Source of the DNA: Ceratobasidium sp. AG-K
Taxonomy: Eukaryota; Basidiomycota; Agaricomycetes; Cantharellales; Ceratobasidiaceae
Direction of reading: 5' to 3'
Assembly (NCBI GenBank): GCA_037039685.1
Contig: JAWNGF010000011.1
Location: 248,001-312,000 of the forward strand
Length of the DNA stretch: 64,000 nt
Shown here: in pieces, positions 1-11,075 of the stretch
Layout: every line of letters begins with the position of its first letter
How positions within the stretch are numbered: the first letter of the stretch is position 1
Position numbers and translations under genes: made by a program
The notes under the pieces: generated by a model
What the model saw: the letters and a program-made list of their open reading frames with translations, nothing else
Database searches by the model: none
Told to the model about the DNA's origin: nothing

Positions 1-2
1 CT

Positions 3-332
3 GGGCCAGCTCAATACCCTCTCCTGCGCTTCCTGCTCAGCAGTGGTGCAGATCCCAGTGCGCAATCCTGCCTGCCACTTCAGATAGCCGCGACACTGGG
101 CGACATCGAAGCACTCAAAATTATGATCGAGCCTTCTGATGCAGAGCGAGAGGCGCAGGAAGGAAAATTTAAACGAGGCAAGCGAAGGAGGGTGGAAGAC
201 CGGGTACAGCCGACGACCAAAGTGCTGTTTGCAGCTGTCAAGGCGAAACACATTGGAGTGGCTGAGTGGCTGATGCGTGAAAAGGGACTGGTGCCGGATA
301 TGGCGACTATGCAAATGCTGCAGATTGCTTGA
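3..332 (+). CDS. Ankyrin-repeat protein, C-terminal part (5' end outside window)
   Basis: The frame is open from the window edge and ends with TGA at 330-332, giving about 109 residues. The first part reads as an ankyrin repeat: LLSSGADPSAQ, then LPLQIAATLGDIEALKIM (positions about 27-125). After a basic linker containing KRGKRRR, a weaker repeat-like helix pair (VLFAAVKAKHIGVAEWLM) closes the protein. Ankyrin repeats are protein-interaction scaffolds, so partner and pathway cannot be inferred. The first ATG in this frame (123) lies inside the repeat array, so the true start is upstream of the window. The KRGKRRR cluster could be a nuclear localisation signal or just a charged linker. Confidence 0.6.
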   Translation, partial: GPAQYPLLRFLLSSGADPSAQSCLPLQIAATLGDIEALKIMIEPSDAEREAQEGKFKRGKRRRVEDRVQPTTKVLFAAVKAKHIGVAEWLMREKGLVPDMATMQMLQIA

Positions 333-1509
333 TTACTTTATGCCTTGGCAATGGATGTAGATACGACGGAAAGTCCACAGATTGGGTACCGCCCATAGTG
401 AGGACATCGTTTGTGGAAGTTGCGCGCGCAACGACAGGATTGGCCAGTCACCGGGTTTTTCGTGTGGCGGGTTGGGGAGGGAGTCATTGCAGTGTTAGAT
501 TCAAGTTGGCTTAGTACAATGCTCATTTTTAGAATCCATCGGGGGGTTATTCTCTTGACTCCCTCAAAGAAGATAGCTCTGTCTATCAAGGCATAGTAGC
601 GAGCTACCGCAATACCAGCAGGGATGTACATGTATGTAGGAATGCTCCATTCGTCCACCCGGTTTTGTCGCCGGCACTACGAGTAACACCGCAATATTTT
701 ATTCAAACATGTAGTGCGTACAAATCGGGGCGAGTTCCCCGACATAATGCCGGATGAAGTAGTATGTGCATTGGTTAGCCACAGATTCAGCCAGAGATAC
801 CTAGTCAGGTACATCCCTAGCGCTGCCTAGAGGCCAGGAAACATATGCATGTGCTCACGTACGTACGGTATGTTTGTGAATGCATGCGACGTGTCGACGA
901 CCACGCAGATCTGCAGGAGTGAATTATAATATGTAAGTTGAAAACTACATCTGAAGCGGATGGAAGAATGAGAAAAGCAGGTTGATTGCTGCTGTATACA
1001 TAATAAGAAATAGTATTATGGTAAAAGCATATATAGGCAATAGCGGAGCAGGTGTAGGAGTATATAGTAGTTGCAGCGATGGCACCGAAAAAATAAAGAG
1101 TTCAGCCATTAAGGATGCTGGACGAAAGGGGCAGTAAAACTACGATAAAATGAGTGCATTAAGGGCTTTCCCCTACCCAATGTGAGAAAGAGGAGAGCCA
1201 ACGAGTGGAACTGAAGTATATTAGATAGGGATATTGACTAATAATCGTCTTTTAGGTTTAGTTCCCGAAACGAACGAGGTGATAACGAGTGGAGTGGCAC
1301 ACGAGACCATCTGTGTACCTTGAAAACGAATAGAAAACCGACAAACATAAGGAGTGTGAGTTCGAAGTGCCCCAGAGTGATATGGTACCTGCGCGGTCGT
1401 CAGTTTGGGGCGAAAGTAAGATAGGGCTCGATTCTTGATCGAAATGTATTGCGAATGGAGACAACCGAAAAAGGACGCGTTTTGCTAAGTGTAGTCGAGG
1501 AGACGCCAC
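333..1509. other. No gene recognised
   Basis: Only short overlapping reading frames without recognisable motifs are present. The stretch lies between the ankyrin gene tail and the 3' end of the first F-box-like gene. I see no RNA gene or repeat in it. Confidence 0.5.
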
Positions 1510-2731
1510 TCAGGTTTTTGGGTGATTGAGTGGTGCGAAAGCACCAACATGATATGAGGAGACGCCACAGTGCAAGGGAGCAAACCAATCCATCCACTCG
1601 ATGGTCTCCATGGATGGTATAGCCTCCTTTATTATGGTGCTCGCGCTGCGCTCGGCCATCTTCGCCGCGTCAAAGAAAGCGTCGCGACAGAACGCACAAA
1701 TGTCAGGTCCAAAATCTTGTTCCGGTGCTTGATGATAAAACGAAATCAGCCGCGAGACCTCGGGAGGGGCATTAGCCTCGACGGTATGGTCCCAAAGATT
1801 GGCAAGCGCCTGTTGCCAGTCGATTTGAGCAGGAGCGACTTGTTTCTGAGTATGGTATGCGCGGTGTGCCAGTACCGTGGTGGCAGGGACAAGGTAAACT
1901 CCAAGTCTCAGGCTTTTAAGCATCTTGAGGGAAACGAGCTCTTGAGAAACTGAGTACTTCGCGGTATCAGGCACTGAACGCAAACGGGTGGCCGAAGACG
2001 TACAGCATAATCGTCGGTGCCGTCTGCCGCAATGTATGCGTCGTGGTCAAACGGAAACTCCATCCAAAACTCGCACGCTGGGCTTCTATTGAACATCGTG
2101 CACCGACCTAGGCGCATTACTTCAATATTGGGACAGCACTTCCTAACGGTTTCGATGATTTTGAGGTCCGGTCCATGTGCGCATCTCACCTCCAACCGAA
2201 GCAGGCTTGGTGGTAGTGTATTAATGACATCACGATACGAGAAACGCCCCGATTGGTTCCTGAATACGTCGCTATGTGCATTGATGGACACTGTATGTAG
2301 GCGCGGAAGCTGACCAAGGACGGAACGGCCCGCACCCGAGGTAAATACACCATCCAAACATATGAGCTCCCTAATTTAAAAGCCACGTGATTGGAGTTGT
2401 TGTGGTCACGGCGATCAGCGTCTCATCAAAATGCAAACAGAGATGTGCAGAAGACGGACCTCACGAACGCAGCCCGCTCAAGGACCACCTTCCAGTCCCC
2501 GGGTGTGCGTACAGTAAGGACTTGGAACCATCTATTCATTCCAATCTGGTGCAACGCTCGGGAGGCGCTCACGAACCCCCGTGCGACAGTGAACGGGGGT
2601 TTCCTTGAGCATAGGGATTCTTTGTCGAGCTCTGGTGGTGGGAGAACTTCGATTAGCTTGTCCGCAATGTTCTCCAATATTTCCAAAGGGAACACAGCAT
2701 CCGTTTCTAATTGGTACACCCCTTGGTCCAC
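1510..2731 (-). CDS. F-box-like protein, paralog A (3 exons, about 361 aa)
   Basis: The gene reads on the minus strand as exons 2731-2460, 2370-2004 and 1956-1510; all joins keep phase (272+367+447 nt). The N-terminus has an F-box-like stretch (FPLEILENIADKLIEVL, residues about 14-30), followed by ALHQIGMNRWFQVLTVRTPGDW. Exon 2 holds the family signature: LPPSLLRLEVRCAHGPD, then RLGRCTMFNRSPACEFW, then FPFDHDAYIA. Exon 3 has SLRLGVYLVPATTVLAHRAY and ends near EWMDWFAP. F-box proteins usually recruit substrates to SCF ubiquitin ligases; that role is inferred from a short, weak motif. The exon 2 length of 367 nt recurs exactly in paralogs C, D, E and F, which supports the model. The start ATG is the first in the frame. 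No inactivating change was seen. Confidence 0.68.
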
Positions 2732-5700
2732 CTCTGGACACCTCTATCACCGTTGCATGACTACTGTCAGAACTGATACTAGTACGTGCGGACTGGTGTA
2801 ATTACTTTAATGGAAATCTCCCCCGGAGAGGGATTTGAGCTTGCGACATGGAAGGGCCCGCCTGCCATAGATAACTAACGACGCTATGGTAGAAACATGT
2901 AGCCTAAGGTTAGGTCACATGACTTTTAGCAATGGGAGCGAGCAATTGCCAACCTTACTATATGTACGATCCTTATATAGAGGGAAGAGCCCAGCTGGCA
3001 GTACTCTCCCATACAGCTTATAAACATTGCCTTCGGGATTTTTTACCGTACTCGTACGACTCGTTTCGAAAGCAACATAGGATGTCATCGTCATGGTTCC
3101 TGGAGCGATGCGGCGATTCAGCTATTCGTCGACACCGCTGACAGTATGAATGACTGAAACTTGAACCAGCCTTGAACTAAGTAAATTTAGTTTCAATAAT
3201 GACTATATTTCGCCTGCGCTGGACGCGCCCCATTTATCCGGCTAATGCGCATGTCAAAACTGTTCAACATGCTTTTCGCTCTCGGCTGCAGTACAGTCCA
3301 GGATGTTACTTGGTGCGCATAATGCATTATGGTGATGCTATACGCGCAAAGCTAATAAACCTTGCGTTGCTTTCGAGTCTGTATTGGACCCCGGCGCTGT
3401 GCGTATGTACAAAATACATGTCAAGGAATCGAAGTATCTTGAGGTCATTTAGCGGCTGAAAATCGTAGTGGGTTACTACACATGTACCCCAATTAACTTC
3501 ACCTGGTAAATCAATAGGCAGAAATACTCGTCTAAACGGACTACCTTCCTGCAGGAAGGTCACTTGAGGCGAGTCTGACCGAAGCCATGCGATCTAACGC
3601 CTTCCTACGGAGGTTCACTAAACTCATATGCTTAGTGAAAGGGTGAATGTTCCCTACCATCAGAAGTACCACTCCTGACAATCAAATTCAACCACCTGTT
3701 ATCTCTGGCGATTGCCGGTGAATACACTTTTCAACCGCACGTACACGCGAGAAAGACCATGAACACTCAAGTGGCAGTTGTAGTGTAGATTATTGAGCGT
3801 TACACGTTAGGCGTATTTGTTTTCTAAGCGGTTCAACTATTCAATAGGGTTAGTCGTTAGGTTAGTAAAGATCATGTATACGCTAATTTAGCTAAGGTAT
3901 GTCAAAGGATCAGTGAACTTTCCAAGTTCCGGAAGGTATTTCATGCACTATAATTTCAAACTACATTTCATTTTCAGCCTGTGTGTGGTCCCCCATACAC
4001 GCAGGTGAAATCAGAGAGGAAATGTTTTAGAAGAATATAGACTTGACTTAAACAAGCCATATCGTTTGTTGTGGCATCTCGGTAATACCATGCTTTTACT
4101 CATAGCTCTTTCGTCGAATTGGAGTCGAACCGCCCTTAGTCAATGTGAGCGGGAATTCGGACTTTCTACACCCAATTCAGTGGGCTTTACAGGTAGGATT
4201 GAGCCAGCCTTCTTCGTGAAAGCGCCTTAATGATTGATTCTATGTATGCATTAGGTATGTAAAATGCAGGGGATTAGTATTTGGGTGCCGCCAAACTTGC
4301 TGCTTCGGAAACACGAGGTTGCCTTAAATGGGATGGGGTAAAACGATCCATCCAGGCGACCTTTTTCAGGTGAGGATGCTTTGATTTAGTATGGAATTAG
4401 TACGTCACTGTGTAGCTGTACTCTCCGGAAAGCAAACCGTAGCAATGTGAGCAAGTATCATGATCGAACCTATGCTATAAATGTTCGCGCAGCAGTGGGA
4501 TTAACCGAGAGATGACTGGAAATTTTGGAAGATCCTGGTTAATCCCTGGGTATCACTAGCTACCAGAGCACGTTGCTGATCAAACATACGTCGTGCTGGT
4601 AGACCACAAGCGTGAAGGTATCTGTACGTAAGTAACTTGTTCGAAGGAGCCAGGTACACGCCATTGTGAAGCGCATCGACATGTTGAACAAGGGCCGGTT
4701 TGTCAGCGAGAGATGTCTGCAGCCAACAATCACTGTTAATTATACTTTCAACATGACAAAATCGTTACTCATAACGTATGTGCCGGAATCTTCTAATGCG
4801 GCCTAGGCGTCATAGTGGCGGGATGGGGAGGGAGGGAGGGGGAGTGCCCTCCAAAAAGGTCAAGCTAGAGAAGAATTCAACCCGACACGCCTTCCTAGCC
4901 TGAGATTTTCAGGAAGGGAACAGTCGGATCTGGCTTGCTCTATGATTCTCATGTCAAGGGTGTATGCGTTTTTTCGAGGCCAGACGTGCAACGCAAATAT
5001 TGAAGCGTGTAAACTGTCCCATCATTGCGTCATAGTTGATGTGACCGTAAGAATCGATGAAGAGAGCACAGAGGCGTGGGTCCCGAGAGCTAAGCCCCGA
5101 TACCCGTCTCTGTTCAACTGGCCATCGGTGTACCTCAGGGCCTTGATTTAACAAATTCAGACGCAGGGATAGGCATTGTGTTGTCGGAGAGGTCACAACT
5201 AGCAAATCAGATCACAATATTAGATAGTTATGTTCCAGTCTGCAGGAAGGGAAGATGGCTAACACATGAAGTCAGGGAGACAAGTCGATATTACGAAGGA
5301 GCCGACCGCCTGCCCTATAAAGAAGATGAAAATACACGAATGAATTCGGCCGAGCAGAAAATTCAAAACACCAAACCGGAGGCAAATACTGACCATGAGG
5401 CCGGAGGTGCGACACTATATGTTACTGTAATCCAAGGGTCTCCACGCGAGTTTGATCGCAGCGCTACGCACTACGTGACCTACAGCTTTCTCAGAGAATT
5501 TTCTGTGCATAACTTTGCCACGATACACCACCCAGACCGTGATATCTGTTGTCCGACAACCATCAACTCCACCATCGGGCCGGAACAGTTCCATTGGACC
5601 AAAGATGGGGGAACGGTCAAATAGTCCACAAAATCGATCGATCGTGGTCTCTCTAGTCTTGGAATGGAGGCAAATAGTAGACATCTCATGAGACCAATGT

Positions 5701-6206
5701 TGCATAAGGTATTAATATAACATTACTTCGACCAGAGGACGGGGCCAGAGAAGAGACAACACGGACGATGTCTCCGCGGATGCAGAGTGAAACAAACGCT
5801 GAATAGATTGGCTAAAAGTGCAATACAACTGAGCGGAGGCACGCGCAGGAGGATCCATATGCACCAGTTGTTAGGCCCGCTGAACGCAATAGGCTTGTAC
5901 TGACAGCGTCGTATTAAATAGCATACATGCGCTTAAGCAAATACAAGTACCCCACGGATCATAGGTACACATCGGTGAACAGCAAGCGTTAGCAGTAAGC
6001 GCAAAACCCCATCAGAACGACAAACACAGCATCCAAATACATCTGCCCATTTGACAGGTGTATGGGACGACAACTAGACAGAATTCTAGCGGATCCATCG
6101 TAAAACAACGGGGCCGTACAAGTCTATGGCAAATAAATTTACACAGTGATTCAAACCAGCGCAATACCAGTATACTTAAAAGTTTTGCACGTTTTCTACA
6201 CAGCTA
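2732..6206. other. Long stretch without a recognisable gene
   Basis: The longest open frames (5178-5624 on +, 5415-5705 on -) have no motif I recognise and overlap each other on opposite strands, so neither is called. G-rich tracts occur near 4830-4850. A degenerate tRNA-like stretch on the minus strand near 2815-2895 was examined and not called. Confidence 0.5.
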
Positions 6207-7435
6207 TTATGATAACGACTCGTTCTCCCAACGGCAGGAGCTTACACCCAAATGAAATGGTGAGAACCAGTCCATCCATTCCACATGGTGAAGTCCAGGC
6301 ACGAGCGCCTTCAAAACCCGATTCCCGCTCTCTTCAGCCGACCGAGACTCTAACCACGACTCTTCCTGGCACAGTTTACAGATCTCGGGCTCTGGCGGCC
6401 GATGGAGCAACGATATGAGATCTGCGACTTGTGGTGCCTGGAGATCTTGCGCTTGTCCACTGGCCTGATCGACGTTTTGCGGTTGCACGAGTGCTTCCCG
6501 CCAGTTGATAGCCGGTGGGGCTGGCAAGTTGCGTTCATGAAATAGCCGATGGGCCAAGACAGCCGTAGAGGGCATAAGGTAAATTCCCAACCGAAGCCAT
6601 TTCAAATTTTGCAGTGGCAATAACTCCTGCCCAAGCGAGGACTTTTCAATTGGATACCTAGATCAGTTTCTGAAACATGATGGAGCAAATTAGCTTGCTT
6701 ACCGCATATGCGTCGGTGCCCTCGCACGAGATATAAGAGTCGTGGTCGAACGGGAAAGACTCCCAGAACTGACAAGCAGGCGTCCGATTGAACATGGTAC
6801 ATCGACCCAGCCAGAGCGTCTCAAGCTCTGGACAGTACTGCTTAATGCGGGTGATCACGTTGACGTCAGGCCCGTGGGCATGTCTTATTTCGAGATGGCG
6901 CAAAGTCTGGGGCAGACATGTGAATGTGTCCTGGTAGGCAAACCGATTGGCCCCGATGCCCAATTGACGAACGTCGTCGTGGTTCTCTATCGAAACTGCT
7001 CGCAGTCGGGGGAATGTGGATAGTACGGCTTTATGATCCGGGTGAAAAGCTCGATTTAAGCATCGAAGTTCCCTAATGTCCGAGATGAGCCGAGATGGGG
7101 AAAATGAAATTTATATATATATATATAAATGCCACGAACCTGACTAGCTGAGAGCTTTGTAGTACAACCGACCAGTCTCGCGGATCCCGTATGGTTAACA
7201 CCGAAACCCAACGCGCGTACCCGATTCTATGTAGTTCCGGCGATGCCCCCATGAAGCCGTTGACCGAATGCCAGTCTGGTTTGACACAGCATATAGTTTC
7301 ACCTTCGACATTTTTCGAGGTAATAAGCGGGGGAGTGAGTTGGAAAAGGAACCCAGCAATAATTTCATATATCTCAGCAAAGAGTGTGAGGGAAGGCTTG
7401 CTGGCCAGTGAACTGGAGAGGATTCCGAGTGTCAA
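6207..7435 (-). CDS. F-box-like protein, paralog B (5' exon unresolved)
   Basis: Exon 3 is 6641-6207, exon 2 is 7072-6703 (370 nt, 3 nt longer than in most paralogs), and the F-box exon ends at 7140. The F-box-like part reads LFAEIYEIIAGFLFQL, followed by GFMGASPELHRIGYARWVSVLTI. Exon 2 carries RHLEIRHAHGPDVNVI and LWLGRCTMFNRTPACQFW. Exon 3 carries LRLGIYLMPSTAVLAHRLFH and VEWMDWFSPFHLGVSS. No ATG opens the first exon: the frame runs up to about 7440, so the start must lie in an upstream exon, perhaps inside the long frame at 7374-8120. A (TA)n run at 7112-7127 sits in the first intron. Two decayed fragments elsewhere (28.0-28.5 kb and 33.8-34.2 kb) resemble this paralog more than the others. 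Confidence 0.6.
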
Positions 7436-8120
7436 GCAGTGCCAACTGGTCGGGTTTCAATGTTGGCTTACTCGACCTGTGCCAGTTGCATGCAAATGAA
7501 CGTAGGGAATATTCGAAGGGAACAGAATAATAGGAATACTGCGCCTGATCTATGGTATGCGAGAGTGAGAGTGTATTACCTGAGAGCCGTACCATCCTAT
7601 AAGTAGTGCCGTGTGCAATCGGCCCGGTGTTTTTTAAAGCGCGGTCCGACCATTGATGTGGGGATCCCCAACCTCCAGTGTATGGGGTTTGACATTCGGA
7701 ATTCGATGTGACAGAACTGAGATACTGTAGCGCGTCGGAGATATGTGCCTCACAGGTGGAGCGGGTGGCCAATGTTTGTTCGCTCGTACCGGGGCCGGTG
7801 GCGGACAATCGAAAGGCAAGCGCCGCGTCAGCGAGGAATTGTCGTGCCAAGGACAATGTCAGATCTAACGAGCCGAGTGATCGTCCATATCTATGTTTTG
7901 GCAAGTTCAGAGGCTCTGTATCGGCTATTCTAGCAACATGACTTCGAGCTTTTGTTGCCACTAGCAAGTTCCTGCTGTAGACGCCCATGGGGTCGACGTT
8001 GTCGAATCGAAAACAAAAGGCGCCCGTTATACAGGAGCTGGGAAGGTAACCCCTGGGTCCGTGGTAGTATCGCATGTAGCAGGTGTCGAGTGGCATCATG
8101 TAGAAATAATTAACTAGCAC
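7374..8120 (-). CDS. Unrecognised 248-codon open frame upstream of F-box paralog B
   Basis: This is an uninterrupted minus-strand frame, unusually long for this composition. It has no motif I recognise. Residues about 60-110 look helical and Leu/Ala-rich (SLDLTLSLARQFLADAALAF). Its 3' end overlaps the region where paralog B's 5' exon should be, and a GT donor-like site follows RMVRLS near 7580. It may contribute the 5' exon of paralog B, but I could not find a donor/acceptor pair that keeps phase. It may also be an independent or decayed gene, or chance. Confidence 0.25.
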   Translation of the reverse strand: MLVNYFYMMPLDTCYMRYYHGPRGYLPSSCITGAFCFRFDNVDPMGVYSRNLLVATKARSHVARIADTEPLNLPKHRYGRSLGSLDLTLSLARQFLADAALAFRLSATGPGTSEQTLATRSTCEAHISDALQYLSSVTSNSECQTPYTGGWGSPHQWSDRALKNTGPIAHGTTYRMVRLSGNTLSLSHTIDQAQYSYYSVPFEYSLRSFACNWHRSSKPTLKPDQLALLDTRNPLQFTGQQAFPHTLC

Positions 8121-9698
8121 AAGTTCAAACAGTCAGAAAGGAATGATTGCCAAGTTCAAATCTTGCCACTAGAATAACCGTAGTTGCAATCTTTCCTGTA
8201 TTCAGCAGCAGAATTTTGTGAACATAGTGACGAACGTGAGATTTCCTGAGCGTAGTTTGGGAGATCACGTTGTGGTGGAGAGCCCGTAAACACTGTTTGC
8301 GTATGGTGCTTTGTCATCATAATTTACATAAACGTAGTGAGCCAGAGCTCAATTGTCCCACACCCCGAATCATTCATTCATCGCTGGAGTGTGGTTGTAT
8401 GCTAAACCTCAAATTGCGCCTACCGTGGGAGCTACCATGCTGTGTCGGCTGCGGCAACAAATGAACATCGGGGAGCTAAAACATCCGTGCCCGGGTTACG
8501 GCCCCGGTAGGGACGCGAACCGGTGCGTGTAGTAGATACGCTCACCTCGAACCACTTAACGAGTCATCAACGGTGCCTATTCTAGTGTTTTAGCATCCCG
8601 TTTGGCGGGGTACTACTGTATCTCTTTCTCTGTTGACAACGAGGGAGCAATGCTACGTAATTTACCGGCCTGCGAACGTATGTAGGTTTCAGGTAAACGG
8701 AGTGTGCCTATTCGCGGTCGCTCATTGCTCGGAGGCTTGTGCGTGCGGTGGGTGGGCCCATTTGTGGTTGACATCGTCACTCTGCCTTAACGCGCAAGGG
8801 CGATTCATTTCGGGCTCAGATGCAACAAGCGCTAGGAATTACCAATTCCGGGTTCGAGATAACCGAGTCCGACAGCGCCGGGACAAAGAGAGTACGACGT
8901 CGGGTAGGGGCAATGCTGCCTGTGCAGCGTTCTCATAGTAAGTTCTATGAATTCTCCGCAAACGAAATGATGGGCTCCCCGGTTAAACTAATGGAGAATT
9001 CATGCTGCGACTTTCGGGCGGTCGATACTAGTGCCGAGGTTAGGGCTCCAATACGCTCAACGAAAGCGAGCAGACCGGCCAGAGTTTTAGTTGGCACCGG
9101 GTGCTTGATTGGAATGGGCGTCGAACTAGGAGCCGGCGAAAGACCTTCAAGAAAAGAGACAACTTCAGGAAGGGCCGATATCTAAGGGGCGCCCAGCATA
9201 AAAGCCCCGTCGCGCAATCTCTAAGAACGTGCTCACGTCGCTAGACCAAAAACGTGAGCATGCACGGACTGGTGTTGCATCACCGTGAGGTTTCGGAGAC
9301 AGCAAGGACGATGATGATTCGAGTCGAATGGGACGTATCCGAGCTAAAGAGGGCACAAAATGGGGACTTGGCTCACATGTTCGAGCAAGAGTCTTACGAT
9401 TGGACTATTTGTACGGGTTAATTTGATCGGGAAACTATACATGCTCGTGGACGATGGCCGCCGAGGGTTGGGTTGAACGTCCTGGGGCGACTCGTGCCGG
9501 GGTTACGTGACCTGGCTTGTGTAATTGCCCTAGATCGCACCAGGTAATTATCAGATAAGCACACGAACTCGGCCTCTGATTGGCCAATAAACATCGTTTG
9601 AACGGCCCAAGATTTTTCGTGTTTCCGTCCCCTGAATTCTTTCGCGTGCCCTAAATAGGACGCGCACACGGCGGATTGTTACTCACTCCCTCACCGAC
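8121..9698. other. No gene recognised; 5' flank of ERG3
   Basis: Only short overlapping frames are present (for example 8820-9185 on +), without known motifs. A tRNA-like B-box sequence on the minus strand near 8480-8560 was rejected because its arms do not pair. The last few hundred bases should hold the ERG3 promoter; I see no clear TATA box. Confidence 0.45.
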
Positions 9699-11075
9699 AT
9701 GGATATTGTGCTAGACATCCTTGACGAGCTTGTTCTCGACCGTGTCTATGCCGCCGCACTGCCCCTCGATGTCTTTCTCCCAAAAGCGGTAGCTAACATT
9801 ACGGCCTCGAGCATTGCTCAACCAGCTCCGTCACTGTGGACATCGGTGGTCAGCTCATTACCACATCCGCCTGTCACTCAGGCAGCCGACGCAGCGGTCA
9901 AAATTGCGGCGCTTCCGAGCTCGTTGCCGTCTTGGCTCCTCAAGTTGGGATCGCCAGCAGTCGCCGCATCAGCATGGCCACGCGATTATATTCCACGCCA
10001 GCTAATTTCTCTCACTGTCATCACCCTCATCGGCATCCATGTTCTCTATTTCCTCTTTGCTGCAATGTCCTACTACCTAATTTTCGACCACAACATGATG
10101 AAGCACCCACGATTTTTGAAGGCAAGTTGGTTCGGGTCCACTCACCCTCACTTGGCTGACTTTTCTCACCCAGAACCAAGTAAAATTAGAGATTCAATGT
10201 GCATTGTGGGCCTTCCCCGGCATGACCATGCTTACACTTCCCTGGTTCTTGGTACGTCTCGTTTTGTCCGATGTTGGGCTACAGCTCATTTTTGATTTCA
10301 GGGTGAAGTACGAGGCTACTCCAGGTTGTACGAGGATCCAGCTGAATACGGCTACACCTACTTATTCCTCTCGGTCCCCTTGTGAGTTGGACCAAACTTT
10401 CGGACCCAGCTCGAGCTCACTTTGCAAACTAGCTTTTTCGTCTTTACGGATTACCTCGTATACTGGATCCACCGTATCCTTCACCACCCGATGCTGTACA
10501 AGCACTTGCACAAGCCCCACCACAAATGGCTCATCCCGACGCCTTTTGCCAGCCATGCCTTCCACCCTGTAGACGGATACGCCCAATCGCTCCCATACCA
10601 CATTTTCATTTTCCTCGTACGTTACTCCCACCTCGTTCTATTTTTACGCAGCTAACCTATAGGCGTAGTTCCCGCTCCAACGATGGGTCTATCTGGGCTC
10701 CTTCGTCGCTGTGAACTTCTGGAGCATCTTTGTAAGCCAACCCCATATATTCGTTCACACGACTTCTAACCCCAACCGAATCACAGATCCACGATTCTGA
10801 CATGATCACCGGCAACACGTTCATCAACATCATCAATGGCCCGGCGCACCACACGCTACACCACTTGTACTTTACTTGCAACTATGGCCAGGTACGCGCC
10901 ACCTCCAGCGCCACATGTTTGACTTTTTTCACTGATCGACATTGTTTATTCCGAACAGTACTTCACGTGGGCCGATCGGTGGGGTGGATCGTACAAGCAC
11001 CCATCTGCAGAGTTTGACCCGATGAACGACATCAAGGCCGTCGATGCGGCCGCCGAGAGGCTCAAAGCCGAGTAG
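9699..11075 (+). CDS. ERG3: C-5 sterol desaturase (7 exons, 349 aa)
   Basis: The product is a membrane di-iron desaturase that introduces the C5-C6 double bond in late ergosterol synthesis in the endoplasmic reticulum. Exons are 9699-10121, 10174-10251, 10302-10381, 10433-10616, 10669-10731, 10787-10891 and 10959-11075; every junction keeps phase. Family hallmarks are in order: a membrane segment around [47 protein letters not shown], then the histidine boxes HRILHH, HKPHHKW and [15 protein letters not shown], and the C-terminal [14 protein letters not shown]. Length matches fungal ERG3 proteins (about 350 aa). Intron 1 appears to use a GC donor (GCAAGT). The start ATG is the first in frame and follows a pyrimidine-rich leader. 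It is the only clearly housekeeping gene in the left half of the window. Confidence 0.93.

Noticed and set aside
2815..2895. tRNA-like sequence on the minus strand (A-box- and B-box-like blocks)
   Set aside because: The acceptor and T arms do not pair into a cloverleaf and the B box deviates from GGTTCRANTCC; at best a degenerate relic.
5178..5624. 148-codon frame on the plus strand
   Set aside because: No recognisable domain, poor start context, and overlapped by an equally plausible antisense frame.
8480..8560. tRNA-like B box (GGTTCGCGTCC) on the minus strand
   Set aside because: The flanking stem bases are not complementary and no anticodon arm is evident.
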